Shown piece by piece: positions 1 to 12,361 of a stretch of DNA of 64,000 nucleotides. Source of the DNA: Thelonectria olida (lineage: Eukaryota; Ascomycota; Sordariomycetes; Hypocreales; Nectriaceae). The DNA is taken from assembly GCA_020736575.1 (NCBI GenBank), contig JAGPYM010000009.1:1240001-1304000 (forward strand), given 5' to 3'. The stretch's first letter is position 1; the number at the start of each line of letters is the position of its first letter. The notes beneath the pieces were generated by a model. That model worked only from the letters and a program-made list of their open reading frames with translations. It had not been told where the DNA came from and did no database searches. The position numbers and the translations under genes were made by a program.

Positions 1-123
1 GAAATCGATTCGAGGGATAACTATGGCCGGACACCGCTATCGCAAGCCGTATCTAGGGGGTTTGGGTCTATTGTCAGGCTGCTGCTAGACTTGCAAAAGG
101 CCGAAATCAGGTTAAGGCCATAA
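1..123 (+). CDS. C-terminal end of an ankyrin-repeat protein (5' truncated by window)
   Basis: Frame 1 is open from the window edge to a TAA at 121-123 and encodes 40 residues. It contains the ankyrin helix pattern, with D-N-Y-G-R-T-P-L-S-Q-A-V followed by G-F-G-S-I-V-R-L-L-L, then a short charged tail. Ankyrin repeats are protein-protein interaction modules and in filamentous fungi often form the C-terminal part of NLR-like proteins, but the effector and NTPase parts would lie outside the window, so only the repeat type can be stated. Confidence 0.75.
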   Translation, partial: EIDSRDNYGRTPLSQAVSRGFGSIVRLLLDLQKAEIRLRP

Positions 124-2029
124 TCGGATGCGCTGACAAATTTTGGCCCAAACAACTCCAAGTGTGCATGAAATATGGGCGACCGTTAACATGTTTTGCA
201 TGGCAGGCATGAGAAGCCGGTCAAGGAGGGCGGACGATCACGGTTGTGCTCTCGGCTGTTGCGAGATGGGAAGAGAGGTCGCTTGGCTTCAGGGCTCAAG
301 TCTTCCTACGTATAGTAATACATTGGTAGAATAGAAGCTCTAGCAGCTCTTTCCTTCAAGTAATTTGTGATATGTCCTTTTATTCGGTCTGATGTCACAT
401 ACTCTTCGACCAATAAGTAAGCGAGCTGCAGCTCTATCACCACGCTCTCTTTAGTCTTCCTGCCCTTCCTCCCGACAGTCACTAAACATGAGCCCTATGC
501 TGAAATCCCCTTCCTGTTGGGCATCTTGTTCTTGCTATCGACTGGGTCTCTTTGTTCTATCGACGAAGCAGGTCTTGGTCACACGAGGAATGCGAAGTGT
601 ATATTTCACTAGATACTAGCTTCTAACCTAGATTTAGGCCCGCGGAACTGGCTTCGTTCCAATTGTATGTGGGTTATCAACATCGGTAACGGCCTTAGCA
701 TATAGTAGGAGTCTCGGCAGCGCCTGCATCTCACCAACAAGGGGCCGTAGCTAAAGACCAGGGAGGTAGTCAAAAACTACACGCCCACAGGCGGAAGTGT
801 GCACTTAGTAGTTCAGTGAGACGGCTATAAAAGTCCCATGTAAAAGCTCAAATCGCAACCTACTAGCTATAGCTCGCCACTGAAGGCAAATATGTACTAC
901 CTAGAGTATGTATAAAGACAGCAGGCCAAGGTACCAACAGCAATATATCATCAGAGGAATATTACAGAATTTATTAAATCACTTCTCGATTTAAAGAAAG
1001 TTCAAGTTATACGTGCTCTTAATTCTACTCTTACATCTTCCCAAAAACTAGTAGGATGGTTGCTATGTAGCTTGGGGAACGGACGATGCATTATCCTGGC
1101 TGAGTACGGCGTTGTTGCAAAAGGCTTTACACATTAGCTGTTGCTTGTAAAATAGGAACCACGATCAAGCAGGCTCGACTTTTAAAGGCATCGATTGCCA
1201 CTGGGGTTAACCCTGCTTGTTTGGCCGGCGCTCTGGAGATGAGACTGCCGACCTTGTAACCATCGCGATGCTCGGTTGCTCTCCTACATTTGGGAAATAG
1301 AATCATGGTCTTCTCCTGAGGTAACAATAGATTCACACACGGCCGCGTTCTGCCTCACGTAGCGACTATCAGACGAGGCCGTTTCGTCCTTCACCCTCTG
1401 ATCACTTTTGTCGCCCATCGTTCTCGCCATCGCACTTAGTGAGATTCATGGATTCGGCCGAGGTAAAAGCTAATTCCGGGCACGATGGCCTCGATGTCGA
1501 TTCAGGTTTGTGCTCCGGCCCAGAGATGGCCTGGGATTGATGGGCTCGGAATTGTACGGCTTTTTTGTGTACATACCTATGTGCAGTGATCGTTGCGTAT
1601 TACAAAACGGGCGTGTTACGGTTCTCGCCCTGAAGTACCTATTCGATTCAAGGTGCGTCGCGAAAAGAACCGAGGCCGTTTTTGGCTCTCGAGTGAAGGG
1701 ATTTGGATTCGCATACCTTGGGCTGACGCAGCAGCTTCAGCATTGGATGCGCCGAGCACAGCTAGTGTAGGTAGGAGTCGACCTTATCACTGACAGGGTT
1801 TGGCGTGCCAGCTGACCCCGACGGGCACTATCAGCAAGTTGAGCCAATGGTAGTTACTGCACTTTGCGTTGTTTCGCCTTTGATTTGCGGGCACAAGTTC
1901 CAAGGGCAGTTTCACTAGATGTAAGGAGAGTCGATTCTAATGCAAAGTCCATTCTCAGATTACGCATGTTATGTCAAGTTTCAAATGAACCACACGGAGT
2001 CTAGAAGAGCTCTTCCAATTGTCCAACAT
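124..2029. other. Intergenic, no gene seen
   Basis: About 1.9 kb between the ankyrin tail and the DUF6594 gene. The open frames here are short, lack recognisable motifs and cannot be joined into a longer exon chain. I see no tRNA, repeat or transposon end. Confidence 0.6.
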
Positions 2030-2970
2030 TCAACAACCCCCATCATCGCCGATAAATGTCACTAGCACGGCCGCATACGCAGCTGTAGCAACAAGAAGAT
2101 TCTCCGGTGCCGTCTTCGAGAATATTGCAACACCAAGGGCAAATAGAAAAATCGAGATCGAGATAACGACTTGCATCTTCACCGTCGCCGTACCACTCAC
2201 CAGAATTAGCATAGGCATCACAATAATCAAGCCTCCAATCACTGCGAAAGCGAACCGTCTCGCCGCCATCCGTAAACGTGCCCGATGCTCCTGATCTGCC
2301 ACTATGTGCGCGCGGTCTGTACCTAGACTCTGTCCAATAGTTGTGCTGTGCTGCATCAGTTGCGGATTGAACGACCCAAGGAGGTCTGAGTCTCGGAAGA
2401 GGCTGCTGTGTGGCGTCTCAGCTTTGAGGTCTAGCTCCGCTATGAGCGCCGCCTGCAACCGAGACCCTTGACCATCGTCAAGTCGAGAAGCGGCAATGTC
2501 CTTCACAAAGTACGTGTTCCATCGGTTCGCGTGGATAAACTCGAAATCTCGCAAAGCGTCAGCTGCATAATGGTCAGCGCACACGTGCCTAGGGACTGTG
2601 GAGTACGAGATATTGCTTCACTGTACTTGTGGAGGGTTTCTCGAATTCGGTCTAATTGTTGCGTCGTAAGATCTGCATTAGTGAGCCTCTGGATCTCCTC
2701 AGCAAGTTGGCGCTGAAGGTGATGAATAGTAACCGAGTACAAGGGTCGGAAGTCGACCACAGTCACCCCACCAGGAATGGAGTGTCTTGTTGAGCCACGA
2801 ATGAAACAGGTTAAACGCTCCAGATAGGGAAGTGATGCAAGGCCCTCAAGATGCTCATCTTCTTGGATTTCGTGCCTATCTTCAATGTTCTGGTTCATTT
2901 CTCGGGGAGCTTCGCAGTTCATGGCGGATCGCTGCCATCTGGGCTCTGGATAGAAGAAAGGCGTGGTCAT
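2030..2970 (-). CDS. DUF6594 domain membrane protein
   Basis: Two exons, 2970-2607 and 2562-2030, joined by a 44-nt intron (2563-2606) with a GTACTC donor, an internal CTGAC branch site and a GCAG acceptor; the join restores one frame of 298 residues. The N-terminal two thirds is charged and helical. The C-terminus holds three hydrophobic segments: one starting at FAFAVIGGLIIV, one at VVISISIFLFAL, and a last one containing ATAAYAAVLV. That closing motif plus the helical region before it is typical of the fungal DUF6594 family. Family function is unknown; members are predicted membrane proteins, often found near HET or NLR-like genes. The ATG at 2970 is the first in frame; a second at residue 17 is possible. 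Confidence 0.85.
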
Positions 2971-3728
2971 TCAACCCATCGACGTCTTTTTAAGCTTATG
3001 GAACTATCCGAAGAAACATATGATATAGTTTACCTTAAAAGAATGGCACTCTAGGCTCGCGAGAGTCATCTCATTCATTGGCAAGTCGCTGAAGGAGGGT
3101 AAGCGCATTTGCACTTTGCCTCATGGCGGCGATGTGATTGCCTTATTTCGCCTCATTCGAGTTGAGTGGCTCTCATTCATTGGTGCCTAATGAGAAGAAT
3201 ACACGATCATTAGGTATCATTGCATTCAAGCAAATAAGATTTCTTATTTCATCTCCAAAGGCTCACTTGGCGTCCTCCACGTCGCCGACGTACTCATACG
3301 TGTAGACTCACCTGAGGCCTGGCTCATTCATAACCAATCAGTGGCTGGAAACATTCGGACATCCGCGAGGCAACCCAAACATGACCTCATTTTGTAGGCA
3401 AAGTGCAATAGCAAGTTATCACGAGACGCGATGAGTTTTCGCGTGATTATCAATCACCAGCACAGGCGGTGTGGCATTGAAAGGAAAGCATGGTTTTTAC
3501 ATTTTGCCCATACTACTTTAAAGACCCCCATGCCGAGGCATATTGAGTTATGGTGCATTCCAAGCAAGGCAGAACCCGGCCATTGTTCCTGAAGCGTTGC
3601 CTTTCCCATCAGCTAGCAGAGCTCCCCGTTGAATCTGCCCACCCACCAACTCAGCCTGTCACACACACCACTTGTGACTCCGGCAACACCATCTACCATT
3701 CCTTCACGCATTAGTGCTCCTGAGAAAA
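2971..3728. other. Intergenic between divergent genes, no gene seen
   Basis: About 760 bp between the DUF6594 gene (minus) and the first kinase-like gene (plus). It should hold both promoters. I see no clear TATA box, repeat or RNA gene. Confidence 0.5.
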
Positions 3729-5592
3729 ATGCCCGAGCAAACTCCGTATCAGTACCAAGGCCAGAAAGAGCTGGAAGACGATGTCGAACGGGCCTGCGAG
3801 AAAAACTGTGACGGTTTATTTTTTCTCCCCTTCGATAAGCTGACACACTTCGTCACCAAGGAAACCATTGAGTCAGCCCTCACGGAGGCCAGGGTTGGTC
3901 AACTTGAGGGCCTCGTGGACTTTGTTCTCAATAGGGCTATGCGCGTCTTTTTGATCCTAGCTGTCATGGGGAAACTGTCGATGCTGAAAACATTTCGCGA
4001 TGACGGCATCGATGACTCCTCACTACCAATTGAAATGGGACAGAGAAACTGCGGTTACTCTCTCGAGAAAGCAACCCAGCAACAGCCGTACGCGATCTTC
4101 AAGACGTGGGAATGGAAAGATCGCGTGCTCTTCAAAGATCATCAGGGCTATCTCACGGCACCCATATTTGATGACACATTTCGATTCCGGTTTCATCGAC
4201 AACGGAACATGCCATACTTGTATGACCCAGACAGCGCGAAGACAGGAACCAGCAGTGGCTTTTTCGGAGAAGTTTCGAGGAAAGAAATTCACCCAGCACA
4301 TATACCCGTCTTGGCTGTGGTGAGCAACCTTTACCCTTAGAATTGACTTAAACATAGACTCACTGTCCTAGGACATCAACACGAAGAGCGTCTCCGTTGC
4401 AGTCAAGGAGGCCAAGAACGCCCAAGGTAATTCAGGGTTCCCTGAAAAGGAGGCAAGGAATCTTCACCAACTTGTGTTATCTCAGTACGAGTCGCACCAC
4501 CTAATCAAGCCCATTGCTGCCTATGAAATCATCGACACCGGCCGGTACCTAATGTTTCCTTGGGCAGACGGCGGGCACTTGGAAAACTACTGGAAATCCC
4601 ATGCAGAAGGTCCTCTGAGCCCAAAGAATGCCCAATGGATTATCGGAGAATTTGCTGGGCTTTTCGAGGCACTTGCAGAGCTTCACGCGTCCAACTGCAG
4701 ACATGGGGACTTGAAGCCCGAAAACATCCTTTGGTTTAAGAATGAGGGCCAAGGGGGAAGACTGCAGATTGCTGACCTAGGGCTCGCCACATTCCACCAA
4801 GGCGAAGACACGGAGAAAAGGGTCCGACAGGCAGTGCAGACCACAACCCCCTCTGGGACCTTTCGATATGAGCCACCAGAAGAGGATGAACGACGAAATG
4901 CCAAGAGTCCTCGCCCACGTGCCTATGACATCTGGTCTATGGGCTGCACGCTGCTTGAACTCTTGATCTGGCTTGTCTATGGGGGCCAAGGCTTGACAGA
5001 GTTCCGATGGAGGACCAAGAGATACTTTTGGAGCGTCACTTACAACGCGGAGCAGCCTTATATCATTGATCCAGAGGTCGGTAAATTTATGAGCGCTCTA
5101 GCGGCAAACCCGAAGATGTGTGGAGGGTGCAGGGATTTGCTTGAACTTGTGCGATCACGACTTCTGTGTATCCCAGTGGCAAAGAAGTATCACGAGGGTT
5201 CCAACAAGCACCGGGCGATTGCATCCGAGGCTCATGCAAAGATACAGAAGATCTTTGACAGGTGTCGAGACGACAACTCATACCTCACCCGGGAAGGACT
5301 CGACCGCTCGTTGAAGCTCGTGGCCCCCGGCGTTGTTTACAAAGACGGCAATGCCCTCGTGCCTCCAATTAAGCCTGGATTACCTAAGGGCGGTGCTCCA
5401 ATAATCGAAGTCAACAAACCTTCGGAAGAACTCAATGAGAACTTCCGCTTGGAGCGAAAGGCCACGGAAATTGCCAATTCGCAACCCCGAACTCTACAGC
5501 ATCCCCAAATGACAGTCCATGATAAAGTAAGTCGATCTTCCTGCGGCCTGCCTTGCTACAACGCTAACTTATGGCATGAACTTAGTATGTGA
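3729..5592 (+). CDS. Protein-kinase-like protein with fungal N-terminal domain
   Basis: Two exons, 3729-4319 and 4372-5592 (52-nt intron 4320-4371), giving about 603 residues. The ATG at 3729 is the first true start in frame. Residues 1-190 are a non-kinase domain shared with the gene at 9521. The kinase domain follows: an IHPAH segment at the start of the N-lobe, VAVKEA (Lys near 209), HGDLKPENIL (catalytic Asp near 310, HGD instead of HRD), DLG instead of DFG (near 332), a PPEE element and a DIWSMGCTLLELL helix. The Lys, catalytic Asp and Mg-binding Asp are all present, so activity is possible, although the glycine loop is poor. The 3' end is unsure: a GTAAGT donor at 5527 gives a different tail ending at 5654 (acceptor 5585) or an in-frame fusion to the HET gene (acceptor 5838). 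Confidence 0.8.
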
Positions 5593-5838
5593 GCATACCC
5601 ATGTTTCAAACTCATACGTTTGAACTTGAATTAACTTCGAATCTGTACGTGTAGGATGTTAGTGAATCAGGAGCCTGAGACCCTCCCCATTAGATCCGCA
5701 AGTAACACCAAATCTGACTAGGAGGTAAGTTGGTCAATAGGCTCAGCTTCTCACCATTCTCGTTATGCTGATTTTATGTTAGTCTGTGAGTTGACCCGAA
5801 GCACCACATGAATAACAGAAACAGTTAATACCTTTCAG

Positions 5839-7773
5839 CAATCGAGCAAGCTTACCGACGCCTGGGAAGTGATTGCAAATAACGAGTTTGCTTTCCATGT
5901 GATCAACCTGCTGGGGTGGGAGCGAGTCAAACCAGATGGAAGTGAAAGCAAGGCGAGTCTCTGTTCTAGTTGTAGTGCGATCGATTCGACGCATCCTTTT
6001 GAATCGACATGTGATCTTTCCAGGCTCAAAACGACATCACACACATGCGATTTGTGCAGGCTACTCTTGAAGGCTTTAGAAGATTTGAATTACGGACACT
6101 CGGGATTCATTAATTTGCGTCAGACCGGCGGCATCATTGGTGTTGAAAACGGCCCAGCATTACTCTCTCTTTACGCCGAGCCAGGTACGTCAACAAAAGC
6201 TCGTCAACACACTATAGACGACTGACAGACGTAGGCCCAACTATCCCGGATGGAGGTCAGCTTGGCTTCCCGAAACTATTCAAACACGCCAGCCCGGAGC
6301 AGCTCACAGTCATGAAGGAATGGATACGACTCTGTGATAAGACCCATGACATGTGCCGGCGCAACAATCCACACGAATCTCCTACGATGCCAACGCGACT
6401 TGTCCAAGTTGACCACCCCATTTGCCTCGTGGCAACATCATCAATAAGCCCTTCTCGTTATGCAGCTCTTAGCCATTGTTGGGGTGTTCTTAAGGATACT
6501 GAAAGGTTCTGTGCCTACAAGAGTAACATCAAACAACTTCAAGAGTTCATTGACGCCGAAAGTCTCCCTCGGACCTTTCGCGATGCTGTCACTATTACGC
6601 GCAGCCTTGGTCTCAAGTATATCTGGATCGACTCACTTTGTATTATCCAAGACGATGAGGACGATTGGGAAAACGAGTCAACCAAAATGGAGCAGGTCTT
6701 CAGCGCTGCGTATCTCACTATCGGCGTTAGCTCGGCCAGATCATCTCTCGAGGGATTCCTCGCTGAGCGTCCACGCCGTCCATGCGTTAGGGTGCAAACC
6801 AAGAGCGCTGGAGTCATCTATGCTTGCACAGCCATTGATGACTTCTACCATGACGTTGAGCTTGGTGAGCTTAACAAGCGCGGGTGGGTTCTTCAAGAAA
6901 GAGCACTCTCACGACGCTCCATCTACTTTACCTCGACTCAAGTGTACTGGGAATGCGGCGCGGGAGTGTTTTGTGAAACCTTGGCTCTTCTTCGAAAGTG
7001 AGTTCGCCCTGAACGACGTTCCTCAGTTTGCTAAGTTTCTCATATGTAGCAACAAAGCTGCCTTCCTCGGCGATGCCAACTTTCCAAAGCTGGCTTTAGA
7101 CTATTACCGCGATGGAAGGCAAGTGCTCATCCAGGATCTGTACGAGCGATACTCGGCACTGGCATTCACAAGGTCTTCCGACCGGGCGGTGGCCATTCTG
7201 GGCCTCCAGAAACGACTAGAGAGGGCATTCCGAACTCAGGCTACTTTTGGATTCTTCGCCACTTACTTTGCGCGTGGCTTACTCTGGAAACGTGGCCAAA
7301 TTGGCAGCATGAAGCGCATTGTTCAACCGCCCGGCCGCTTTGTGCCCAGTTGGTCGTGGCTGTCGATGGAGGGCTCCATCAGATACATGGAGCTCCAATT
7401 CGAGAAGATCAACTGGGCAACAACGACCGATTTCAAGAGTCCCTTTATCCAATGTCAGACTTCAGTGACGATTCAGTCCTCGGGCGATATGGCAATATTA
7501 CCTGGGCTGGCCAGAAGACTACACCTCGCGCAATTGGAGATTCTGACATATGTAATATTTGATACGGAGGAGGCATTCGAAATCGGCAACCTCCGATGTG
7601 TGGTCATTGGGCGGGATAAGGTCCAGGCGGATGCAGAGAATATGAGGCTTCATGTTCTCGTCATCCGTCAGGTAAGCAACAACGGAGAGCCAAGAACCTA
7701 TCAGAGGGTGGGCGTGGCGTCTCTGAGTGCCAAGCATGTGGACAATGAAGGGGACTGGGTCCGGATTTTTTAG
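5839..7773 (+). CDS. HET (heterokaryon incompatibility) domain protein, 5' end unresolved
   Basis: Exons 5839-6184, 6235-6997 and 7050-7773 join in one frame of at least 610 residues. HET landmarks appear in order: an N-terminal Cys-rich segment (LCSSCSAID and TCDLCRLLLKAL), YAALSHCWG, FRDAVTITRSLGLKYIWIDS followed by LCIIQDD, RGWVLQERALSRR and, in the C-terminal part, PSWSWLSMEG. HET domains act in fungal non-self recognition and programmed cell death, downstream of sensor proteins. No ATG lies in frame before the Cys-rich region; the frame opens at a CTTTCAG acceptor (ends 5838), so an upstream exon must exist. It could be a short exon starting near 5600, or the kinase gene itself: splicing 5527-5838 is phase 0 and in frame. 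Confidence 0.85.
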
Positions 7774-9520
7774 TTATTGCCCCTCTTGGTTGTCTGAGCC
7801 TTTTCAATCTGAAAGTTTCTCAATCTTCTTCTTCTTATCGTTGCAGCTATCTTTCCAGTTTGAGCACACAAGTCAATTTCCATATCCCTGCCGGATCGTC
7901 GACTTCTGGGGATGATCATGCCCCGACCTCTTGGACCTGCCGAAGTCTCGCGTCTCTCAGGATCTTTTCGGCGGTTTTGATATCCTTCAGCTTCACTTCC
8001 AGTCCTTCGGCCGGGGCTGAGACTTGACGTCCGAGGTTAGTGTCCTATTGCAACATATTAGAGAGCGGTTCTTGGTCGACTAGAATTGCTCTACTTACAG
8101 AATCCGCTATTATTGGCACACGTAGTACGTATATGACGTAGATGTTTCGTAGCAAGGCAATTTTGAATTGATTCTCACCATAGCAATTCAGACATTCGTC
8201 AGACAGTTGTTTGGGGCCTATGTGGTCGGGGTGTTCGGTAAAGACAACGACATGAGTATCCTTCCGGACAACTGGGAGTTCTTCAATGGCCATGGATACT
8301 GTCAAAAGGGAGTGGACAAAAAGATATAGCAAGGATGTTTCTCAGAAGTGTGGTGCCGATGCTCACTTGTAGCTGGGGACTTTTCTCGTAATTGTAGTAC
8401 GGTCGAGTTACTCCATCGGGCATTTTGTAATTCCTTATTGTGATTTGAAATAGTCCAATCAACGATCGAGTTTGCGAATCCCCAAAATGACATCGACGAA
8501 TTCGAAATCACCCAATCAACGGGCTTGAATCAGCCCATTGCTCAGCCCAGTGACATGCCCAGACAGCCTACAGGATGCCTTGGGGGCAATGGGTGTCTCC
8601 TTTATTGGGGGCCGTCAGTGTTGAAATTACAAAAGGATCGGATTAAAGGCCCCGTCAGCCTCGGCTGATCTGGCACATCAGACTATTACCCGCCACCAAG
8701 TTACACACAAACGCCTCATGGCCCATCCATAGCCCCTACGAGTCACAAGCGGAATTTGTATAAGTGCAGACCCCTACAGCTCGTGTATGCACAGCTTTGG
8801 TCTCATGACTGCCCCATCTTCATTTGCCGTCAAGCCTTCTACAGAGTCATTCATTGCATAGATTAGACTAAGAGCCGCAGTGTCTGGGACTCGAGGACCT
8901 AGGTTGAACGATGTTCACTCTTTAGCCCATTATGCTCACATTGCAGACTCTACCGAATGTCTTCCATCCGCCTGACCAACATCTCGCCTTATCACCGGAA
9001 AGTCAGAGGCCTTCACAATACCAGAAGCGATGTGGGTTCGATGTCTTGGTTGCAGCCGAGCTGAATTCGAGGCTTGCATATTGTGCCTCCTACGGACACC
9101 TCTAGACCCCTCTAGTCACAACTGCATACAGCCCGTCCCAGCCTCGGCGGCTATATCGAAGTATCAGTGTAGACAGGATGTAACGTCTTGTTGACCCCAA
9201 CAATAGTTCTAGCGGCTGAAATTTGACTGCCCTTTACGGTGTCTCTAATTCCAGAATGTGCAAATGTCTTCATCAATCGGTCTTCAAATATTGGTCGACT
9301 TATCACAGCCGACGCACGGCCCAGAGTCAACCACTCATTGATAAAAATACTTAGCTCCTTCAATTTAATCCCTCGATCAAGACCTGCCAATCCCCTTTAC
9401 ACCAGACTCCACGCCCTGACAAGTTGACACCACTGCCATTTCATTGGCACTCACAACTCACAACTACCGCCCAATTAAAGCCAGAGAGCTTGAGATCCTC
9501 CCGCCCAGCCCTAGGAAACA
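7774..9520. other. Intergenic, no gene seen
   Basis: About 1.75 kb between the HET gene and the second kinase-like gene. A 95-codon minus frame at 8045-8332 has no recognisable domain and no good exon partners. The last 100 bp before 9521 are pyrimidine/CA rich, as expected of a fungal 5' leader. Confidence 0.55.
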
Positions 9521-12361
9521 ATGACTTCCGACACCGAAGACGAAGAACAGAACGGTACTCGCAATGAGCGTGGATCCCATTCACATCGCCCAATTACCCC
9601 AGACTCTTCGAGGCCTTTGTCCGACATCCCTCTCTCTCCACGAACCCTTCCTTCATTGTCCTATCAGTTCCGAGGTGGTCCAGATATTCGCGTATCTGAT
9701 CACGATGAAAAAAAAAGTCGACGAGTGAGCGATAGTGATTACCGGCCAAGACGGCTTTCTCACTCTGACACTGGGGAAAGTGTCACATCGGTCGACGACT
9801 TGGGGCTCTCCGCTGTTTCAACCCCGGCTCCCCAACCTCCCATTAAACCAGGAAAAGTCATGAATTCTGACGAAATCCGAACCTATTTTGATCTGAAGTC
9901 CAGGTCAGAAAACTCAGAAGCCACCGTTGAGGGAGCAATTTGTGACGCAATTGAAGCTAGGCTGGAAGTGAGCAAGATGGGCGACGAGGATTACTTGCCA
10001 ATTAATGCTTTCGAAGGGATTTTTAAGATCGATGTCATCACATCTCTGTTGCATGAAAAGTCCTCGAATTCCAGGGATAACGCGTCAATCCCATGTCTCG
10101 AAGATATATTTGGGAAGGATGAAAAGGGAGGCCGACGGCGCATTCTCGCAATTTTGGTCTGTATGAAACAGTTTAACTTCATTCATGAGTTCATAAAGGC
10201 GGGCATTTATGACCATGATTTCCCCTTGACGCAGACAGAGCGCAAGGCATTCAAGACTCACACGAAACCAGAATCTATCAACAAAACATTACTGGCCTCA
10301 TGGTCACGCAACGATATCATGCTCTTGTATCAGTTTCAAAAGCAAATTTTCGTACCTTTCTTCAACATTAAAGAGGGGACGATATGCTCTTACTTTCTGA
10401 CACATAACACCGTCTTACCATGGCGAGCTCGTCAGTATAAAACGAGCGGTGGGAACGCAATGGTACACCAGGTGCAAATACATCCCAGTCATCATAATTT
10501 TTTGCAATCCCAGGTAAGATATTCTCATCATTCTGTTTTCTACACACGCTGATGATCCGAAGACGTCCAACAAGATGCCCTTTTTCGCACTCAAAGAGAT
10601 CGAGTCAGGTGGTCGGGAGGTCTATCGCAAAGAGTTGAGAGCCTTGGAGAAATGCTGTGCGAAGATCCAAACTGACAAGCATCTAATCAAATTGCTTCTT
10701 ACTTTCCAGCATGGGGAGAAATACTATCTCCTCTTTGAGTGGGCGGATGGCAACCTGAAAGAATTTTGGGAGACACGAACCGTGGAGCCTTCACCCTCAG
10801 CCGCGACATGGGCAGCGCAGCAATGCTTCGGTATAGCAAGCGCAATCAAACGGATCCATGGCTTCGCAACTTGGCAGATTAAGAAGAGGGAGGCAGAGGG
10901 ATTGCGCCCGAATGATGACCCAGAATATGGGCGACATGGAGATATCAAACCGCAAAATATTTTGTGGTTCGCGACACAGGGAAATGATCGCAATCTCCTC
11001 GTCGTTTCAGATCTTGGTCTCACTCGATATCACTCCAAACTCACAAAGTCCCAAGACTATGGAGTCGATGGATTGACACGGGGTTATCGGCCCCCCGAAA
11101 TAGACTTGCGCCAGAGGATTTCTCCGAGCTACGACATATGGTCACTCGGATGCGTATTTCTGGAGTTTGTTCTATGGTATCTGGTGGACTTCAACGCGGT
11201 CGAGCAGTTCGAACTTGACCGGGTTAACGATGATATCTCGCAAGTCCGTGGCTTTTCGGAGGATAAGTATTTCAACATCATCACCAAAACCGGGCAAAGT
11301 CCCGATGGTAATGCACAACATGCTGTGGTTAAACCAGTGGTTCAGGAGGTAGGGTAATAATTCTTCGAAATTCCACTCTCTTTGATGACTAACTTTCCCA
11401 CAGTGCATCAAGAGACTAAGAAGTCTTGACAAATGCACAACATTCCCGCGCTTGCTACTGAATCTAATCGAAACGAGAATGCTTGTTGTAGATCGGAAGG
11501 AGCGAGCTCGAATTGACATTGTTTGTACCGAGCTTGCAAGTATCAAAGCAACATTGGAAACCTCCCAGACGGGAGAAGAGGACACAGAGCAACCCGTGTT
11601 TCAACCCATGCAAGAGTTTGTAGGTAGCCCAATAACGCATTGCTTGAAGGATACCATTAACAAATTCATAGGACAACGAGACACCTCCATCTCCTGCAGA
11701 GAAGGACATTCTGGTATCCCATACCGGAGGGGATAGGGAGGCCAATCTTGACCGACCTCTCGCCATACCCAGTGCTCCTGGAGATGGTACCGATGGACCG
11801 CTGGGCAATCTAACGGAACTAGAGGAAAGCTCTTCCGTGGAAGGGCGTTCTTTGGTGAATGGCGACGATATTCGATCGAAATCTCCAGTGCATCTAGTGG
11901 GAAGCATCTCGGCCCAGAGTTGCGGAGAACCTGATATCGCTAAGAGCCTTCAAATCCCGACACCTGCAAAGGCTCTCAGCGACAGTACCCGCGATACCAC
12001 GCGCAGTGACCAAAGATCTATTACCACAGAAGCTCGGAGTCTTCACACCTCCCCTACTGGCAGCTATGAAGTAAACACAGAGCCCAGGACAACCTGCGAA
12101 GACAATGTTCGTCATAAGTCCCCGAAAGACACTTCGGATTCAGAGCAGCCACACCAAGACTCTAGCCCAGGAGAGTCAAACCACGTACCAGAACCAGCTG
12201 GCACAAAGTCAAGCACCCTTCGCAGAATTATAGCATGGGTGAAAAAGAATTGGAAAGCCATGGCCCATGGCTTAAGGTTGAAGTTGAAGCGTTTCGTTAG
12301 TAGGAGCGGAGCTTCCGTGGGAGAGACACGGGAGGAAAATAATCCAGTTCTGGTAGCGTAA
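9521..12361 (+). CDS. Protein-kinase-like protein, same N-terminal domain as the gene at 3729
   Basis: Four exons: 9521-10513, 10563-11348, 11404-11619 and 11672-12361, with introns of 49, 55 and 52 nt, encode 894 residues. Residues 1-120 are disordered and rich in Ser, Pro and Arg. Residues 140-325 match the N-terminal domain of the upstream kinase-like protein, with a RRRILAILVCM helix and an aromatic SWSRNDIML segment. The kinase domain starts with QIHPSHHNF and has FFALKEI (Lys near 342), HGDIKPQNIL (Asp near 458), DLGL (near 481), RGYRPPEI and DIWSLGCVFLEFV. As in its paralogue, HRD is HGD and DFG is DLG. The last 200 residues are a polar tail that ends in a basic, hydrophobic helix (RRIIAWVKKNWK). 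The two kinase-like genes flank the HET gene on the same strand. Confidence 0.88.

Noticed and set aside
5869..5871. GTG as start of the HET protein, and similar GTG/TTG starts at 3714, 28840, 37712 and 52969
   Set aside because: Nuclear genes of ascomycetes start with ATG. I used the first in-frame ATG or an upstream exon instead.
8045..8332. A 95-codon minus-strand frame
   Set aside because: No known motif, no exon partners with matching phase, and codon use does not stand out from the surrounding intergenic DNA.
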